This document shows, in pieces, positions 6,791 to 7,271 of a stretch of DNA of 7,271 bases (its first letter is position 1; each line of letters opens with the position of its first letter). The notes beneath the pieces were generated by a model. The model worked only from the letters and a program-made list of their open reading frames with translations, had not been told where the DNA came from and searched no databases. Origin of the DNA: an uncultured Pelagibacteraceae bacterium (GTDB taxonomy: Bacteria > Pseudomonadota > Alphaproteobacteria > Pelagibacterales > Pelagibacteraceae). The stretch lies in NCBI GenBank assembly GCA_902633885.1, contig CACPIK010000031.1, positions 1-7,271 on the forward strand, given 5' to 3'. Made by a program: the position numbers and the translations under genes.

Positions 6791-7126
6791 TTATTCAGAC
6801 CACCAAATAGAGTAACCATTAGGAGAGATTATTATTGGTATATGATATTTTTTGTTTGGATCTTCCATCTTGAATTTAATAATAATTTCTGAAACTATTT
6901 TTTTTTCAGAAAAATAATTTCCAGTTTTGCAAATCATTTCATAATGAGATTTGCAGTCTTCATCATTAAGATTAAACTCTTTTAATAACCTACCTCCAGA
7001 ATCTGTTTTTGTTTCGTAGAAAATTTTTTTCTCACCATTAGATTTGATTTGGTAGATAATTATATCTACATTGCTTGCGTGGGTGCCATTAACTGAATTT
7101 AATAAATGTGAAGATAAGGTTGCCAT
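6791..7126 (-). CDS. Transthyretin-like / 5-hydroxyisourate hydrolase-family protein with atypical C-terminus
   Basis: The 111-residue product matches the UraH (5-hydroxyisourate hydrolase) fold in length and pattern. The N-terminal LSSHLLNSVNGTHASNVDI (4-22) corresponds to the family's LSTHVLD...G..A motif with His7. TDSGGR (41-46) carries the conserved Arg46. YHIPIIISPNGYS (94-106) carries His95 and the family's SP.GYS signature. These three residues correspond to the catalytic His-Arg-His of UraH. The usual C-terminal tetrapeptide YRGS is replaced by WWSE (108-111), so the pocket wall and C-terminal serine position differ. No signal peptide is present, so it is cytoplasmic. It starts 2 nt after the stop of the upstream TPP-enzyme gene and 21 nt before the demethylase-like gene, indicating co-transcription. 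It may hydrolyse hydroxyisourate or a related cyclic amide; the substrate is uncertain. Confidence 0.78.
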   Translation of the reverse strand: MATLSSHLLNSVNGTHASNVDIIIYQIKSNGEKKIFYETKTDSGGRLLKEFNLNDEDCKSHYEMICKTGNYFSEKKIVSEIIIKFKMEDPNKKYHIPIIISPNGYSIWWSE

Positions 7127-7128
7127 AG

Positions 7129-7271
7129 TTATTCTATTGAAGACTTCTCTCTTTTTGTTGCAACAGCTGCTACTATTGGGCTTAATACAGGTTTTGCTTT
7201 AACATTTACACACGCAGTTTTGCCACTTTCTAATGCTCTTTTTAAAGCTGGAGCAAGTTCTTCTCTTTTTG
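7129..7271 (-). CDS. C-terminus of a probable thiamine-pyrophosphate enzyme (acetolactate-synthase-like), partial
   Basis: Only the last 46 residues are in the window; the start lies beyond 7271. The open frame ends with TAA at 7129-7131 on the minus strand. The segment EELAPALKRALESGKTACVN followed by V and a short Pro-Val-Leu-Ser-Pro stretch matches the end of the C-terminal TPP-binding domain in the acetolactate synthase / glyoxylate carboligase / benzoylformate decarboxylase superfamily. In that family, EEL..AL..AL.SGKPA.VNV is the closing helix and strand. The catalytic glutamate and the GDG...N cofactor motif would lie outside the window, so the reaction cannot be assigned. It is the most upstream gene of the minus-strand operon visible here; the operon promoter is outside the window. 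Confidence 0.6.
   Translation of the reverse strand, partial: KREELAPALKRALESGKTACVNVKAKPVLSPIVAAVATKREKSSIE

Overview
The window is a very AT-rich (roughly 30% GC by eye), tightly packed stretch of bacterial chromosome. Short intergenic gaps, heavy lysine/asparagine/isoleucine use, weak or absent Shine-Dalgarno sites, and a gene set of PotABCD-type uptake, a DmdA-type demethylase and pseudoazurin all suggest a streamlined marine alphaproteobacterium, most likely of the SAR11/Pelagibacter kind. This placement is inference from composition and gene families; no rRNA or other marker gene is present.

Left half (1-3949, + strand): an ABC uptake operon of the spermidine/putrescine (Pot) class. 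It holds the end of the ATP-binding subunit, a periplasmic substrate-binding protein with a clear signal peptide, and two inner-membrane permeases, in the order A-D-B-C. The binding-protein gene has a good sigma-70 promoter of its own, an operator-like set of palindromes at the predicted transcription start, and the strongest ribosome-binding site in the window. A textbook intrinsic terminator follows it, and the U-tract of that terminator runs directly into the start codon of the first permease. The layout suggests that abundant binding protein is made as a short transcript and the permeases only by read-through. The first permease carries an extra, charged periplasmic loop of about 145 residues.

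Middle (3950-4480, - strand): a pseudoazurin-type blue-copper electron carrier with signal peptide and all four copper ligands. Its stop codon abuts the stop codon of the second permease with no intervening base.

Right half (4481-7271, - strand): four closely spaced genes read leftward (gaps 2, 21 and 18 nt). They are the C-terminus of a probable thiamine-pyrophosphate enzyme of the acetolactate-synthase type, a small transthyretin/5-hydroxyisourate-hydrolase-like protein, a DmdA/GcvT-type tetrahydrofolate-dependent demethylase-like protein, and a complete thiolase. The combination does not match a dmdA-dmdB-dmdC operon, a glycine-cleavage operon or a complete urate pathway. The transthyretin-like protein has the three basic active-site residues but ends in WWSE instead of the usual YRGS. 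The most interesting reading is a compact catabolic operon for a methylated, possibly cyclic-amide substrate, perhaps imported by the adjacent transporter. The substrate cannot be read from the sequence. No tRNA, rRNA, CRISPR, insertion sequence or attachment site was seen.
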